The position numbers and the translations under genes were made by a program. From assembly GCF_000284415.1 (NCBI RefSeq), contig NC_017059.1:229340-268623 (forward strand): DNA of 39,284 bases. The letters are read 5' to 3'. Origin of the DNA: Pararhodospirillum photometricum DSM 122. GTDB taxonomy: Bacteria > Pseudomonadota > Alphaproteobacteria > Rhodospirillales > Rhodospirillaceae. Shown piece after piece: positions 25,996-33,392 of the stretch. Numbering within the stretch: the first letter of the stretch is position 1; each line of letters begins with the position of its first letter. Under the pieces are notes generated by a model, which saw nothing but the letters and a program-made list of their open reading frames with translations, was not told the DNA's origin and made no database searches.

Positions 25996-27699
25996 ATGCT
26001 TCCCCCCGTTCGGACCTGGGCGGCCGAGGCTCGGGCCACGCTGGCCTTGGGCGCGCCCCTTGTTTTAACCAATGTGGCCCAGGTGGCCATTGGCACCACC
26101 GATACCTTACTGCTAGGCCGCTTGGGGCCGGATGCGCTGGCCGCCGGCACCTTGGGCCTCAACCTGTTTTGGGCCGTGTTCGTTCTTGGCGTTGGCTTGG
26201 TCACGGCCACCCAGCCTTTGCTGGCCCAGACCCTGGGCGCCAAGCGCCACTCGGTGCGCGCGGTGCGTCGGATCACACGGCAGGGCCTTTGGCTTAGTTT
26301 GGGCGTTGCCCTCGTCGCCGGGATTTTTCTGTGGCACAGCGGGCTGATTTTGCGCGCGCTGGGCCAAGATCCGGTGTTGAGCGAGGGCGCCCAAACCTAT
26401 TTGCGGGCCATGCTGTTCGGGCTGTTCCCGGCGCTGGCCTTTCAGACCCTGCGCTGCTTCTTCGCCGCCTTGGAGCGTCCGCGCGTCCCCTTGGGGGTGA
26501 CGGCCGTTGCCGTGGTCCTCAATGCGATCTTGGGCTGGGCGTTGATTTTCGGCCATCTGGGGGCCCCGGCTCTCGGCCTGACCGGGGCCGGGCTGGCGGC
26601 GGCGCTCGCCAACGCCTTTTTGTTCCTGGCCCTGCTCGGCTATGCCCTCGTGGACCGGCACTTGCGCCGCTATGCCCTGATCGGCCGCTTCTGGCGGATC
26701 GACCGAAAGAATAGCCGCGAGTTGCTGCGCATCGGGATCCCCATGGCCCTCACCATGGGCTTCGAGGTCACGGGCATCAACGCGGCGGCCTTTCTCTGCG
26801 GCCTGATCGGAGCCCAGGCCATTGCCGCCCACGCCATCACCCTTCAGGTGGCGGCCATCACCTTCATGGTGCCCATGGGGCTGGCCCAGGCGGCGACGGT
26901 GCGGGTGGGTTTGGCCATCGGCGCGGGGGATGCGGCAGGGGCCGGGCGGTCGGGCTGGGTGGCGCTGGGCCTGGGCGTTGCCTTCATGACCCTGACGGCG
27001 GTCTTGTTGCTGCTGTTCCCGAGCGTTATCGCCGGGCTGTTCTTGGACCAAAACGACCCCGCCGCCCAGGCCGTGCTGCCCTTGGCCACCACCTTGTTGA
27101 TGATCGCCGGCGCTTTCCAGATTGCCGATGGCGCCCAGGTGGTCAGCGCTGGGGCCTTGCGCGGCCTCCCAGGCGGGGTTCGGGGCGGCAGCCCCGATTA
27201 CCCCGAAGCGAAGCACCCCTCCCCGAAAGGATCCCCGATGGACAGGTTTGACCGTCTTATTTTGGAAGCTCTGCAAGAGGATGCGCGTCTGCCGATGCCG
27301 GCGCTGGCCGAGCGGATTGGGTTATCGGCGCCGGCGTGTTATCGCCGGGTGCGGCAGTTGCGAGAGTCGGGAGCGATTGAGCGGGAGATGGCGGTGGTGG
27401 CGCCGCGCACCCAGGGCTGGCCGTTATCGATGCTGGTGCTGGTGACGCTGGAGCGTGATCGGGGGCCGATCATTGACGAGACGCTGCGGCGGCTGCGCTT
27501 GGCGCCCGAGGTGATTGATGCGTGGTATGTAACCGGCGACCATGATTTGGTGCTGCGGGTCGTAGCGCGCGACATGGAGCGCTATGAGGCGTTTACGCGC
27601 GAGGTGCTGCATGCAGACGAACACGTGCGCAGTTTCACCACGCTGGTGGTGATGCGCCATGCCAAGCGGCTGGCGCCGATTCCGTGGGCGGGAGACTAG
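25996..27699 (+). CDS. MATE family efflux transporter, C-terminally truncated and read in frame into an Lrp regulator
   Basis: Residues 1 to about 390 match NorM-type MATE exporters, which move cationic drugs out using Na+ or H+. Examples: 'LALGAPLVLTNVAQVAIGTTDTLLLG', 'ALGQDPVLSEGAQTYLRAMLFG', 'GIPMALTMGFEVTGI', 'AAHAITLQVAAITFMVPMGLAQAATVRVG', 'FQIADGAQVVSAGALRGL'. In the family the last cited motif precedes the final two membrane helices, which are absent. At about 27166 the frame enters hairpin-forming sequence, then the ATG of an Lrp gene at 27238, and continues to 27699. I think this is a truncated MATE plus a separate regulator rather than a natural fusion. Confidence 0.8.
   Translation: MLPPVRTWAAEARATLALGAPLVLTNVAQVAIGTTDTLLLGRLGPDALAAGTLGLNLFWAVFVLGVGLVTATQPLLAQTLGAKRHSVRAVRRITRQGLWLSLGVALVAGIFLWHSGLILRALGQDPVLSEGAQTYLRAMLFGLFPALAFQTLRCFFAALERPRVPLGVTAVAVVLNAILGWALIFGHLGAPALGLTGAGLAAALANAFLFLALLGYALVDRHLRRYALIGRFWRIDRKNSRELLRIGIPMALTMGFEVTGINAAAFLCGLIGAQAIAAHAITLQVAAITFMVPMGLAQAATVRVGLAIGAGDAAGAGRSGWVALGLGVAFMTLTAVLLLLFPSVIAGLFLDQNDPAAQAVLPLATTLLMIAGAFQIADGAQVVSAGALRGLPGGVRGGSPDYPEAKHPSPKGSPMDRFDRLILEALQEDARLPMPALAERIGLSAPACYRRVRQLRESGAIEREMAVVAPRTQGWPLSMLVLVTLERDRGPIIDETLRRLRLAPEVIDAWYVTGDHDLVLRVVARDMERYEAFTREVLHADEHVRSFTTLVVMRHAKRLAPIPWAGD
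27175..27204. repeat. stem-loop at the MATE truncation point
   Basis: GGGGT (27175-27179), then CGGGGC (27181-27186) pairs with GCCCCG (27191-27196), and ACCCC (27200-27204) closes the outer stem. This compound hairpin lies exactly where MATE homology ends, 34 bases before the Lrp start. It could be an intergenic terminator left in place after loss of the MATE 3' end. Only this copy occurs in the window. Confidence 0.6.
27238..27699 (+). CDS. Lrp/AsnC family transcriptional regulator
   Basis: The 153-residue protein has an N-terminal winged helix-turn-helix ('FDRLILEALQEDARLPMPALAERIGLSAPACYRRVRQL') and a C-terminal RAM/ligand domain ('VTGDHDLVLRVVARDMERYEAF', 'TTLVVMRHAK'). Members respond to amino acids and often control adjacent transport or catabolic genes. 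ATG 27238 has its own AAAGGA site, so it can be made independently of the MATE frame in front. The target genes are unknown. The neighbouring exporter or the liu genes are possible. Confidence 0.88.
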   Translation: MDRFDRLILEALQEDARLPMPALAERIGLSAPACYRRVRQLRESGAIEREMAVVAPRTQGWPLSMLVLVTLERDRGPIIDETLRRLRLAPEVIDAWYVTGDHDLVLRVVARDMERYEAFTREVLHADEHVRSFTTLVVMRHAKRLAPIPWAGD

Positions 27700-27734
27700 A
27701 AGGCTGGGGAGGCGCGGGCCTCCCCAGCCCCCTC
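27700..27734. repeat. palindromic repeat, copy 4 (single unit)
   Basis: AAGGCTGGGGAGGC (27700-27713) and GCCTCCCCAGCCCCCTC (27718-27734) form a hairpin directly after the Lrp stop and just before the end of atpF on the other strand. The placement between two convergent genes fits a bidirectional terminator, including for the F0 operon. Confidence 0.85.
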
Positions 27735-27740
27735 GTTGGC

Positions 27741-28286
27741 TTAGTTGAGGCGGCCGGGCAGGTCCTTGATGGTGTCCTGGATCAGGCTATTGCGCTCCTT
27801 GTCGCCGAGGGCTTCGCCCATGACGCGACCGGCGGCGGCAATGGCAACATCGGCGGCGGTGTTGCGGACTTGGGCCAGGGCCTGGGCTTCGGCCTGGGCG
27901 ATGCGCTCCATGGCCTGCTGTTCGCGGCGCTTGATGGAGGCGTCCAGGTCGGCTTCGGCCTTGGCGCGCAGGCGCTTGGCCTCTTCCTGGGCGTGGCGGA
28001 CGATGTCCTCGGCCTCTTTCAGGGCGTCACGCTGGCGGCGCTGGTAGTCGGCCAGCATGGCCTGGGCGTCTTCGCGCAGGCGCCGGGCGTCGTCGATGCG
28101 GGCCTTGATCTCGGCGGCGCGGGCATCCAGGATGCCGAGCACCTTGCGCCGGGCCTTGAGGAAGACAAAGCCGACAACAATCACGAACGCGACGGCAACC
28201 CAGAAGGCCGGATCGGCAAATCCGGTGGGATGGGCGCCGTGGGCGGCCTCGTGCCCGGTCTCGGCGGCGAGAGCGGCGGAGATCAT
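27741..28286 (-). CDS. atpF: F0F1 ATP synthase subunit b
   Basis: The 181-residue peripheral stalk subunit has an N-terminal periplasmic/leader stretch with 'GHEAAHGAHPTG', one membrane helix ('AFWVAVAFVIVVGFVFL', about residues 27-44), then a long charged coiled coil ('RRLREDAQAMLADYQRRQRDALKEAEDIVRHAQEEAKRLRAKAEADL'-type). It joins F0 subunit a to F1 delta. The start overlaps the stop of b' (ATGA on the minus strand). It is the last gene of the F0 operon. No F1 genes are in this window, consistent with the split F0/F1 operons of Rhodospirillaceae. Confidence 0.94.
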   Translation of the reverse strand: MISAALAAETGHEAAHGAHPTGFADPAFWVAVAFVIVVGFVFLKARRKVLGILDARAAEIKARIDDARRLREDAQAMLADYQRRQRDALKEAEDIVRHAQEEAKRLRAKAEADLDASIKRREQQAMERIAQAEAQALAQVRNTAADVAIAAAGRVMGEALGDKERNSLIQDTIKDLPGRLN

Positions 28287-28777
28287 CGGCCTTGCTCCTT
28301 GAGGACGGTGGCGACGGCGCCGTCAACCCGCTTGGCTTCCACGCTAAGGCCAGCCAGACGCGACACGATGCCCTGGGCAACGCTGCTGGCGACCTCGCGG
28401 ACATTGGCCAGCGCGTTATCCCGCGCCTTGGCAATGCGGGATTCGCCGTCCTTGATCTGGCTGGCGAGACGGGCGTTGACCTCGGTGGTCCGGGCGGTGG
28501 CCTCCTGGGTGGCGGCCTCGGTCACGGTGCGAATGGCGTCCTGGGCGTTGGCGCGGGCCTCAGCCAGGGCGGTTTCGTAGGAAGCGATGGCGGCCTCGGT
28601 CTGGCTCTTGAGACGCTCGGCCTGTTCCAGGTCGTCGTCGATCATCTTCTGGCGCTGATCCAGCGTCTCGGCCAGACGGGGGATCGCCAGCCGGGACATC
28701 ACCACGTACAGAAGGACGATGGTGACCGCCAGCCAGAGAAACTGAGACGGAAACGTCGAAAAATCAAATTGAGGCAT
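28283..28777 (-). CDS. atpF': F0F1 ATP synthase subunit b'
   Basis: This 164-residue second b-type stalk protein is typical of phototrophic alphaproteobacteria and cyanobacteria. 'MPQFDFSTFPSQFLWLAVTIVLLYVVM' gives the membrane anchor (about residues 12-30). Then 'LAIPRLAETLDQRQKMIDDDLEQAERL' leads into a long coiled coil. ATG 28777 gives the conserved start, so the longer frame from 28855 is not used. It forms a heterodimer with subunit b. ATGA overlap with atpF. Confidence 0.93.
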   Translation of the reverse strand: MPQFDFSTFPSQFLWLAVTIVLLYVVMSRLAIPRLAETLDQRQKMIDDDLEQAERLKSQTEAAIASYETALAEARANAQDAIRTVTEAATQEATARTTEVNARLASQIKDGESRIAKARDNALANVREVASSVAQGIVSRLAGLSVEAKRVDGAVATVLKEQGR

Positions 28778-28925
28778 GCTCGGAGGCTCCCGCGGCGGGC
28801 AAGGCGGCGTGAAGGGATCGATCGGAGCCTGACGCTCCGGCGCCCAGGCGGACACCCAGGCCAGAGAGCGGTGGCCCAGCGCGCGACGAACCGCGCGCCC
28901 CGCCGGCGGTCCCGGGACCTCGAAG

Positions 28926-28950
28926 ACCGCCGCCCCAAAAAGGCGGCGAT
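28926..28950 (-). other. stem-loop between atpE and atpF'
   Basis: CCGCCGCC and GGCGGCG pair around a loop containing CCAAAAA (28928-28948), so on the mRNA strand the loop is T-rich. It lies in the 212-base gap between the c subunit and b' genes. A role in mRNA processing or partial termination is possible, because c is needed in many more copies than b'. No T-run follows the stem. Confidence 0.45.
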
Positions 28951-28989
28951 CGGAAAGGTCCAGGAGATCCGCCGTCGCGGCCGTGCGCT

Positions 28990-29217
28990 TTACGCGGCGA
29001 ACAGAACGATCAGCGCCACCACCAGGGCGAACAGCGCAATCGCTTCCGTCACCGCAAAGCCGATCCAGCCATACAGCTCGACGCTGGACTTGGCGGCCGG
29101 GTTGCGGCCAACGGTGGCGATCAGGTTCGCCCAGATGTTGCCCACGCCGATACCAGACCCGATCATGCCAATGGCGGCCAGACCAGCGCCGATCAGCTTC
29201 GCGGCTTCAGGTTCCAT
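28990..29217 (-). CDS. atpE: F0F1 ATP synthase subunit c
   Basis: The 75-residue proteolipid of the rotor ring has two membrane helices joined by the polar loop 'GRNPAAKSSVELYG'. The proton-carrying acidic residue is Glu in 'AVTEAIALFALVVALI'. The N-terminal helix carries the GxGxG-type repeat in 'IGMIGSGIGVGNIWANLI'. From memory it is almost identical to the Rhodospirillum rubrum c subunit, which is the best taxonomic hint in the window. ATG with AAAGGGA upstream. Confidence 0.96.
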   Translation of the reverse strand: MEPEAAKLIGAGLAAIGMIGSGIGVGNIWANLIATVGRNPAAKSSVELYGWIGFAVTEAIALFALVVALIVLFAA

Positions 29218-29281
29218 GGAACTTCCCTTTCAAGTAAATGAGGCAGTTGGACCGGTGGAGAGAGCCTCTCCGACGCCGGAC

Positions 29282-30007
29282 TTAGTGCATGTTGATGGCG
29301 TCGTTGAGGTAGATGCAGGTCAGGATCGTAAAGACATAGGCCTGCAACGCGGCAATGAAGAACTCAAGCACCGTGATGCCCAAGACCACCGCGAAAGGCA
29401 CCAAGCCTCCGACAATCCCCAGGGCCACCACAAAACCAGCGAGAACCTTCAGCATGATGTGGCCGACGGTCATGTTGGCAAAAAGTCGGACCGAGAGGCT
29501 GAAGGGACGCGACAGGTAGGAAATCAGCTCGATCGGGATCAGGATCGGTGCGGTGGCCAGGGGCGCCCCGTGCGGGAAAAACATCCGCAGATAATGGGTC
29601 CCGTGCCGGGCAAACCCGATAATGGTCACAACGACGAAGACCGCGATCGCCAGCCCGGCCGTGACCGCGATGTGGCTGGTGAAGGTAAAGGAGTACGGCA
29701 ACATACCGATCATGTTGCCCAGAAACACGAACACAAACAGCGTGAAGATATAGGGGAAATACTTCATCCCCTCCTTGCCCACATTGTCGCGGATCATGTT
29801 CGCGATAAATTCGTACATCAGTTCGGCGACGCTCTGGAGGCGACCCGGAACGACGGTGCGTCGCGCGGTGGCAAACCAGAAAAAGGCACCGGACAGGGCG
29901 ACCGCCGCCACCATCATCAAGGACGAATTGGTGAAGGAGAGGTCGAGGCCCGCCACATGGATGGGCACCAGGGGTTTGATGGCGAACTGTTCAACCGGAC
30001 TGGCCAC
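29282..30007 (-). CDS. atpB: F0F1 ATP synthase subunit a
   Basis: The 241-residue proton-channel subunit shows 'FVFVFLGNMIGMLPYSFT', the essential Arg in 'SRPFSLSVRLFANMTVGHIML', and the last helix 'VLEFFIAALQAYVFTILTCIYLNDA'. The start is taken as GTG 30007, giving 'MASPVEQFAIKPLVP', typical for alphaproteobacteria. The frame upstream is the overlapping atpI gene. The overlap of 17 bases with atpI suggests coupling. The length fits the family. Confidence 0.94.
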   Translation of the reverse strand: MASPVEQFAIKPLVPIHVAGLDLSFTNSSLMMVAAVALSGAFFWFATARRTVVPGRLQSVAELMYEFIANMIRDNVGKEGMKYFPYIFTLFVFVFLGNMIGMLPYSFTFTSHIAVTAGLAIAVFVVVTIIGFARHGTHYLRMFFPHGAPLATAPILIPIELISYLSRPFSLSVRLFANMTVGHIMLKVLAGFVVALGIVGGLVPFAVVLGITVLEFFIAALQAYVFTILTCIYLNDAINMH

Positions 30008-30380
30008 GGCTCTTGTTCCCTTCCTTTGTTTCCTTGCGCGCGATCGCGGCGCCCAGGCCGACGGCGTCGTCGAGCCCCTTGACCACACGATACGCATTCG
30101 AGACGCCGGCCGCGCCTCCCAGCAACAGGCACACCACCAAGCCGATCGGCGCGGATCCGATCCAGGTGTCAAGCCCGTAGCCCAGCGCCCCGCCAACAGC
30201 CACCGTGGTGACCAGTTCGATGCTGATGCGCATGCCAATGCCCAGACCCGACGCCCGACCCGCGGGCCCCCCCGGACCCTGGTCGCCGGCCTCTTTCCCG
30301 TGGCGCACGGCTTCTCGCTCTCGAGCCTGTGACAGGCGCGCAGCGATCTCGTCCGGGCCCGGTACGTCCGGTTCATTCAT
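29991..30380 (-). CDS. atpI: ATP synthase protein I (AtpI, F0F1-associated small membrane protein)
   Basis: The 129-residue protein has a charged N-terminus and two membrane helices: 'ISIELVTTVAVGGALGYGLDTWIG' and 'PIGLVVCLLLGGAAGVSNAYRVVKGL'. This is the AtpI/ATPase gene 1 pattern. AtpI helps assemble the c-ring and may carry Mg2+. ATG 30380 follows GGGGGGAT at suitable spacing and is preferred to the frame start at 30443. It is the first gene of the F0 operon. Confidence 0.88.
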   Translation of the reverse strand: MNEPDVPGPDEIAARLSQAREREAVRHGKEAGDQGPGGPAGRASGLGIGMRISIELVTTVAVGGALGYGLDTWIGSAPIGLVVCLLLGGAAGVSNAYRVVKGLDDAVGLGAAIARKETKEGNKSRGQSG

Positions 30381-30487
30381 GCGGTAGACATCCCCCCAAG
30401 CCACAGCGGCCCGGCCCGGCCCCGGTCTCCCGATCCGTTCCATGGCGCGCCCGCTTCCCGGTGGCGATCCGTCGGAAAAGCCCGGGC

Positions 30488-30516
30488 AAAATACGGAGGG
30501 TGCAAGGGGGTGTCAA
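30488..30516 (-). promoter_or_regulatory. sigma70-type promoter of the F0 ATP synthase operon
   Basis: On the minus strand TTGACA (30516-30511) and TATTTT (30493-30488) are separated by exactly 17 bases. The -35 box is perfect. Transcription would begin near 30480, leaving about a 100-base leader before atpI. This is the clearest promoter in the window. Confidence 0.75.
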
Positions 30517-30559
30517 GTCGCTGCGGCGGCGGCGGCGCTCCCTCAGGCCCGAAAAGCGG

Positions 30560-30940
30560 CTAGCTCGGCTCCTCGCCAAAGCGCAGCAAGCAGCCATCAG
30601 GATCGACAACCTGGAACTCCTGCCCCCCCCAGGGGGTGGTTTCCAGGGCCCGGACCCGGGTTGACGGCGGATTGGCCCGCACCGCGCGCCACAGCCCCTC
30701 GATTCCTTGCACCGAAATATAAAGAGCCAGCCGGGTTCGGGTCAGACGCTGCGCCGCCGGGCTCTCGGCGCGGGTAAAATGCACCGACTGGCCGTCATAG
30801 GCCACCACCCCGTAGCTCTCGTCCTCCTCGACAAAAATCCGCTCAAAGCCGAGATGGCGCACATAGAACCGCACGCTCGCCGCCACGTCGTGCACGGCCA
30901 GAATAGGGCTGATCGACAGGACTCGGGGTTTGGACGCCAC
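30560..30940 (-). CDS. VOC/glyoxalase-bleomycin resistance family protein
   Basis: The 126-residue protein has the paired beta-alpha-beta-beta-beta layout of the vicinal oxygen chelate family: 'SISPILAVHDVAASVRFYVRHLGFERIF' and 'WGGQEFQVVDPDGCLLRFGEE'. The substrate is unknown. The 'bleomycin resistance' label is only a family name. GTG 30940 has AAGAAGAG six bases before it, and the frame continues open upstream to 31492 without a better start. The gene is divergent from nikK. Confidence 0.82.
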   Translation of the reverse strand: MASKPRVLSISPILAVHDVAASVRFYVRHLGFERIFVEEDESYGVVAYDGQSVHFTRAESPAAQRLTRTRLALYISVQGIEGLWRAVRANPPSTRVRALETTPWGGQEFQVVDPDGCLLRFGEEPS

Positions 30941-31117
30941 GACCACCTCTTCTTGGGTTCGGCGAGAATGACGTAAAGGGGAACACACCCCCCCGACTCC
31001 GTCAACCTCGGGCCCTCGCGGACTGCCGCCGACACCTGGACAGGCTCTCGCTCGACGCGCATGATTATGCGACGCCGTGATCAACGGCCTGACCCACAAG
31101 GGGGGAGTCGCGCCACC

Positions 31118-31895
31118 ATGTCCGCCGCCCGTTCCGCCATCTTGGCCCTGGCCGTTCTCGGGGGAGGTATCGCCCCCGCCTTGGCCCACTTCCAAGAACT
31201 GATTCCCGACCGCGCCGTGATCGAGGGCAGCGCGCCGGGACCGGTGACCTTGGACCTGACCTTCACTCACCCCATGGCCCATGGCCCGGTCATGCCCATG
31301 GGCCAGCCGGCCCGGGTGGGCGTGCGGGTGGGAGACACCACGCAAGACTTGAAGGCCGCCTTGAGCGAGCGCCAAAGTGACGGTCAGCAGGCCTACCGCC
31401 TGACCCACACCCCGCGCACCCCCGGCGACTACATTTATTTTGTCGAGCCCGCCCCCTATTGGGAGCCAGCCGAGGAAAAGATGATCGTCCACTACACCAA
31501 GGTGGTGGTCGATGCCTTTGGGGCCGACGAGGGATGGGACACCCTGGTCGGCTTCCCCGTGGAAATCCGCCCCCTAACCCGCCCTTACGGCCTTTATGCC
31601 GGGCAGGTGTTCACCGGTGTTGTCCTGCACAACGGCCAGCCGGTGCCCCACGCCCCGGTCGAGATCGAGTACCGCAGCGAGGGCAAGATCAAGCCCCCGG
31701 CCGAGATCTTCACCACCCAGGTCGTCCATGCCGACGCCAACGGCACCTTTAGCGTCGGCCTGCCGCGCGCCGGCTGGTGGGGCCTCGCCGCGTTGATTGA
31801 CGGCCCCACCCCAATGAAAAACCCCCGACGGCAAGGACGTCCCCGTCGAATTGGGCGCCCTCCTGTGGGTCAACACCCAGGACATGCCCCGCTAA
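31118..31895 (+). pseudogene. nikK: DUF4198 periplasmic component of a nickel/cobalt ECF transporter, frameshifted near its end
   Basis: A signal peptide ends near '[10 protein letters not shown]'. The DUF4198/NikK body follows with '[16 protein letters not shown]', '[26 protein letters not shown]' and '[32 protein letters not shown]'. After 'PTPMKNP' the expected frame is left by one extra C in the C5 run at 31822-31826. Without it the protein ends '[15 protein letters not shown]' with the TAA at 31893-31895 (258 residues). As written, translation instead runs on into cbiM. NikK-type proteins accompany CbiM/NikM in Ni/Co uptake. Confidence 0.8.
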
Positions 31896-31897
31896 AA

Positions 31898-31932
31898 GAA
31901 GGGGCCTGGGGAGGCCTGCCTCCCCAGCCTTC
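31898..31932. repeat. palindromic repeat, copy 5 (single unit)
   Basis: AAGGGGCCTGGGGAGGC is followed after two bases by GCCTCCCCAGCCTT, then CCCTTTTTC. It lies directly after the restored nikK stop and before cbiM. The trailing T-run makes it resemble an intrinsic terminator on the plus strand, although cbiM lies only 40 bases further on. Confidence 0.8.
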
Positions 31933-31972
31933 CCTTTTTCCCGTCCCCTTGCCCCCTTCGAGGAGCCCCCTG

Positions 31973-32590
31973 ATGCACCTTGCCGACGGCATTCTCCCCT
32001 TAAGCGTGGCCTTACCCGCAGCAGGCCTAGCGGGGGCCGGGGTCGTGCGCGGTCTGGTCGCCCTCACGCCCGAACGCCTGCCCGCCTGCGCCTTGCTGGG
32101 CGCCGTGTTTTTCGTCGCCAGCCTGATCCACGTTCCCATCGGCCCCTCTAGCGCCCACCTGATCCTAACCGGCCTCCTGGGCATGGTCCTGGGCTGGGCT
32201 GCCTTCCCGGTGGTGCTGGTCGGCCTGATCTTGCAAGCGGTGTTCTTTGGCTTTGGCGGGGTCCTGGCCCTGGGCGTCAACACCTTGAGCATGGCCGTGC
32301 CGGCCGTTCTCATGGGCGGGCTGTGGCGAGTTTTGGGGCCCTGGGCCCAGACCCACGGCCTGAGCGCCGGACTGGGCGGCCTATGCGGAGCCGGCGCCCT
32401 TTTGCTGTCCGCCCTCCTGGTGGCCGGCGCCTTGAGCTTGGCCGGCGAGGCTTTTTGGCCGGCGGCAACCCTGGTCTTGGTTGGCAACGCCCCGGTCCTG
32501 GTCGTGGAAGCTTTGGTCAGCGCCGCGGCGGTCGCCCTGGTAGGGCGCGTTCGGCCCGACCTTTTGCACCTTCAAGGAGCCACACCATGA
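31973..32590 (+). CDS. cbiM: CbiM/NikM energy-coupling factor S component (cobalt/nickel)
   Basis: This 205-residue membrane S-component begins exactly MHLADGILP, the metal-binding N-terminal motif in which Met1 and His2 ligate Ni2+ or Co2+. About six membrane segments follow, with '[24 protein letters not shown]', '[28 protein letters not shown]' and a C-terminal '[22 protein letters not shown]'. GAGGAG upstream of ATG 31973 supports this start, although the frame is open from nikK as sequenced. The T and A components needed for energy coupling are not in the window. Confidence 0.92.
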   Translation: MHLADGILPLSVALPAAGLAGAGVVRGLVALTPERLPACALLGAVFFVASLIHVPIGPSSAHLILTGLLGMVLGWAAFPVVLVGLILQAVFFGFGGVLALGVNTLSMAVPAVLMGGLWRVLGPWAQTHGLSAGLGGLCGAGALLLSALLVAGALSLAGEAFWPAATLVLVGNAPVLVVEALVSAAAVALVGRVRPDLLHLQGATP

Positions 32591-33219
32591 CCGTCGCACG
32601 TTTTGCCGGGCTGGTCCTGCTCGTCGTCGTTGCCCTGGCGCCCTTTCCGGCCGGGGCTCACGCCCTTAAGCTGTTTGTCACCGTCGAGGGTCAAACCCTG
32701 GTGGGGCAGGCGTACTTCGGCCAGGGACGGGTCCCGGCCGGCGCATGGGTCCGGGTCACGGATCCCAACGGCGCCTTGCTGGCTGAAACCCAAACCGACG
32801 CTGATGGCGCGTTTCGCGTGGCGGTCCAGGGGGCGGTTGATCATGTCGTGGTGGTCAACGCGGGTGATGGCCATGCCCGCACGGTGACCATTCCAGCAAC
32901 CGACCTTGCTGGAACCGCGCCATCGCCCTCCCCTCCTTCTGCTCCCTCCCCTTCTACTCCCTCCCTTTTTATTCTGGGAATACTTAAAAAGTATTGGGTG
33001 AAAAAGGGGGGAGAGAGCGTTTTTGGCGGGTATTTCTCGAGTTCACGACGATCGAAAGGTGGTGGATGTCGGGGAGGGACTCGGGGGAGGCGGGGGCAAA
33101 AGGCAGAACGGTGTGTCCCAAGGCCTGGGCAGAGTGGGAGACATTGGTCAGCGTTTCATCACCTTTCAAACGCACGGCCAGAACATCGCCCGGGTCGAGG
33201 GCATCAAGCCGGAGCCTGA
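32587..33219 (+). pseudogene. nikL: NikL/CbiL-type periplasmic small component, truncated
   Basis: ATG 32587 overlaps the cbiM stop. A signal peptide ends at 'GAHALKL'. The N-terminal NikL-like domain reads 'FVTVEGQTLVGQAYFGQGRVPAGAWVRVTDPNGALLAETQTDADGAF'-type sequence to about residue 110 (near 32917). The family's coiled-coil and C-terminal membrane anchor are missing. The frame then becomes a Ser/Pro-rich and later basic nonsense tail that lies antisense to the TusA-like gene. NikQ and NikO genes, normally next, are absent. I read this as a 3' deletion. Confidence 0.7.
32979..32995. other. AT-rich perfect hairpin
   Basis: AATACTT (32979-32985) and AAGTATT (32989-32995) flank AAA. It overlaps the end of the TusA-like frame and the tail of the broken nikL frame. 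It may act as a weak terminator for convergent transcription. There is no T-run of note after it on the plus strand. Confidence 0.4.
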
Positions 33220-33295
33220 TCTTGACGAAGGTCATGGGGCATACTTCAGAGCTGACGTCAATAAAGGCAGTGTAGGGGGTCTCGGCGCTGTCCAT
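32984..33295 (-). CDS. TusA-like sulfur carrier domain protein
   Basis: The 103-residue protein has the SirA/TusA signature 'DVSSEVCPMTFVKIRLRLDALDPGDVLAVRLKG' with the persulfide-carrying Cys at residue 19. The 'CPMTFVK' variant is common in TusA-like proteins of unknown role outside tRNA thiolation. The C-terminal 20 residues, running into AT-rich intergenic sequence, look unconserved. ATG 33295 has AGGAAA before it. It is divergent from mucR, sharing a 97-base upstream region. Confidence 0.8.
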   Translation of the reverse strand: MDSAETPYTAFIDVSSEVCPMTFVKIRLRLDALDPGDVLAVRLKGDETLTNVSHSAQALGHTVLPFAPASPESLPDIHHLSIVVNSRNTRQKRSLPPFSPNTF

Positions 33296-33392
33296 TGGAA
33301 AGTTTCCTTTTTTGCTGTGTTGAAGAGGCTTCCGTTTTCGGACACACTGAAGTATGGTTCGATGAGTCCCGAGTACACTGAAAGGCCGGTTG

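Noticed and set aside
28292..30082. 596-codon plus-strand frame opposite the F0 genes
   Set aside because: It crosses four real genes and their gaps, and the translation has no recognisable domain.
30941..31117. Possible B12 or nickel riboswitch upstream of nikK
   Set aside because: I see neither a B12-box-like element nor a clear NikR-type palindrome; the stretch holds nothing I can name.
15181..31932. Repeats considered as a CRISPR array
   Set aside because: Copies are palindromic, kilobases apart and without regular spacers; no cas genes are present.
31061..32590. NikK-CbiM as a natural fusion protein
   Set aside because: The join exists only because of one extra C near 31822-31826. The normal nikK stop and a cbiM ribosome site are both present.
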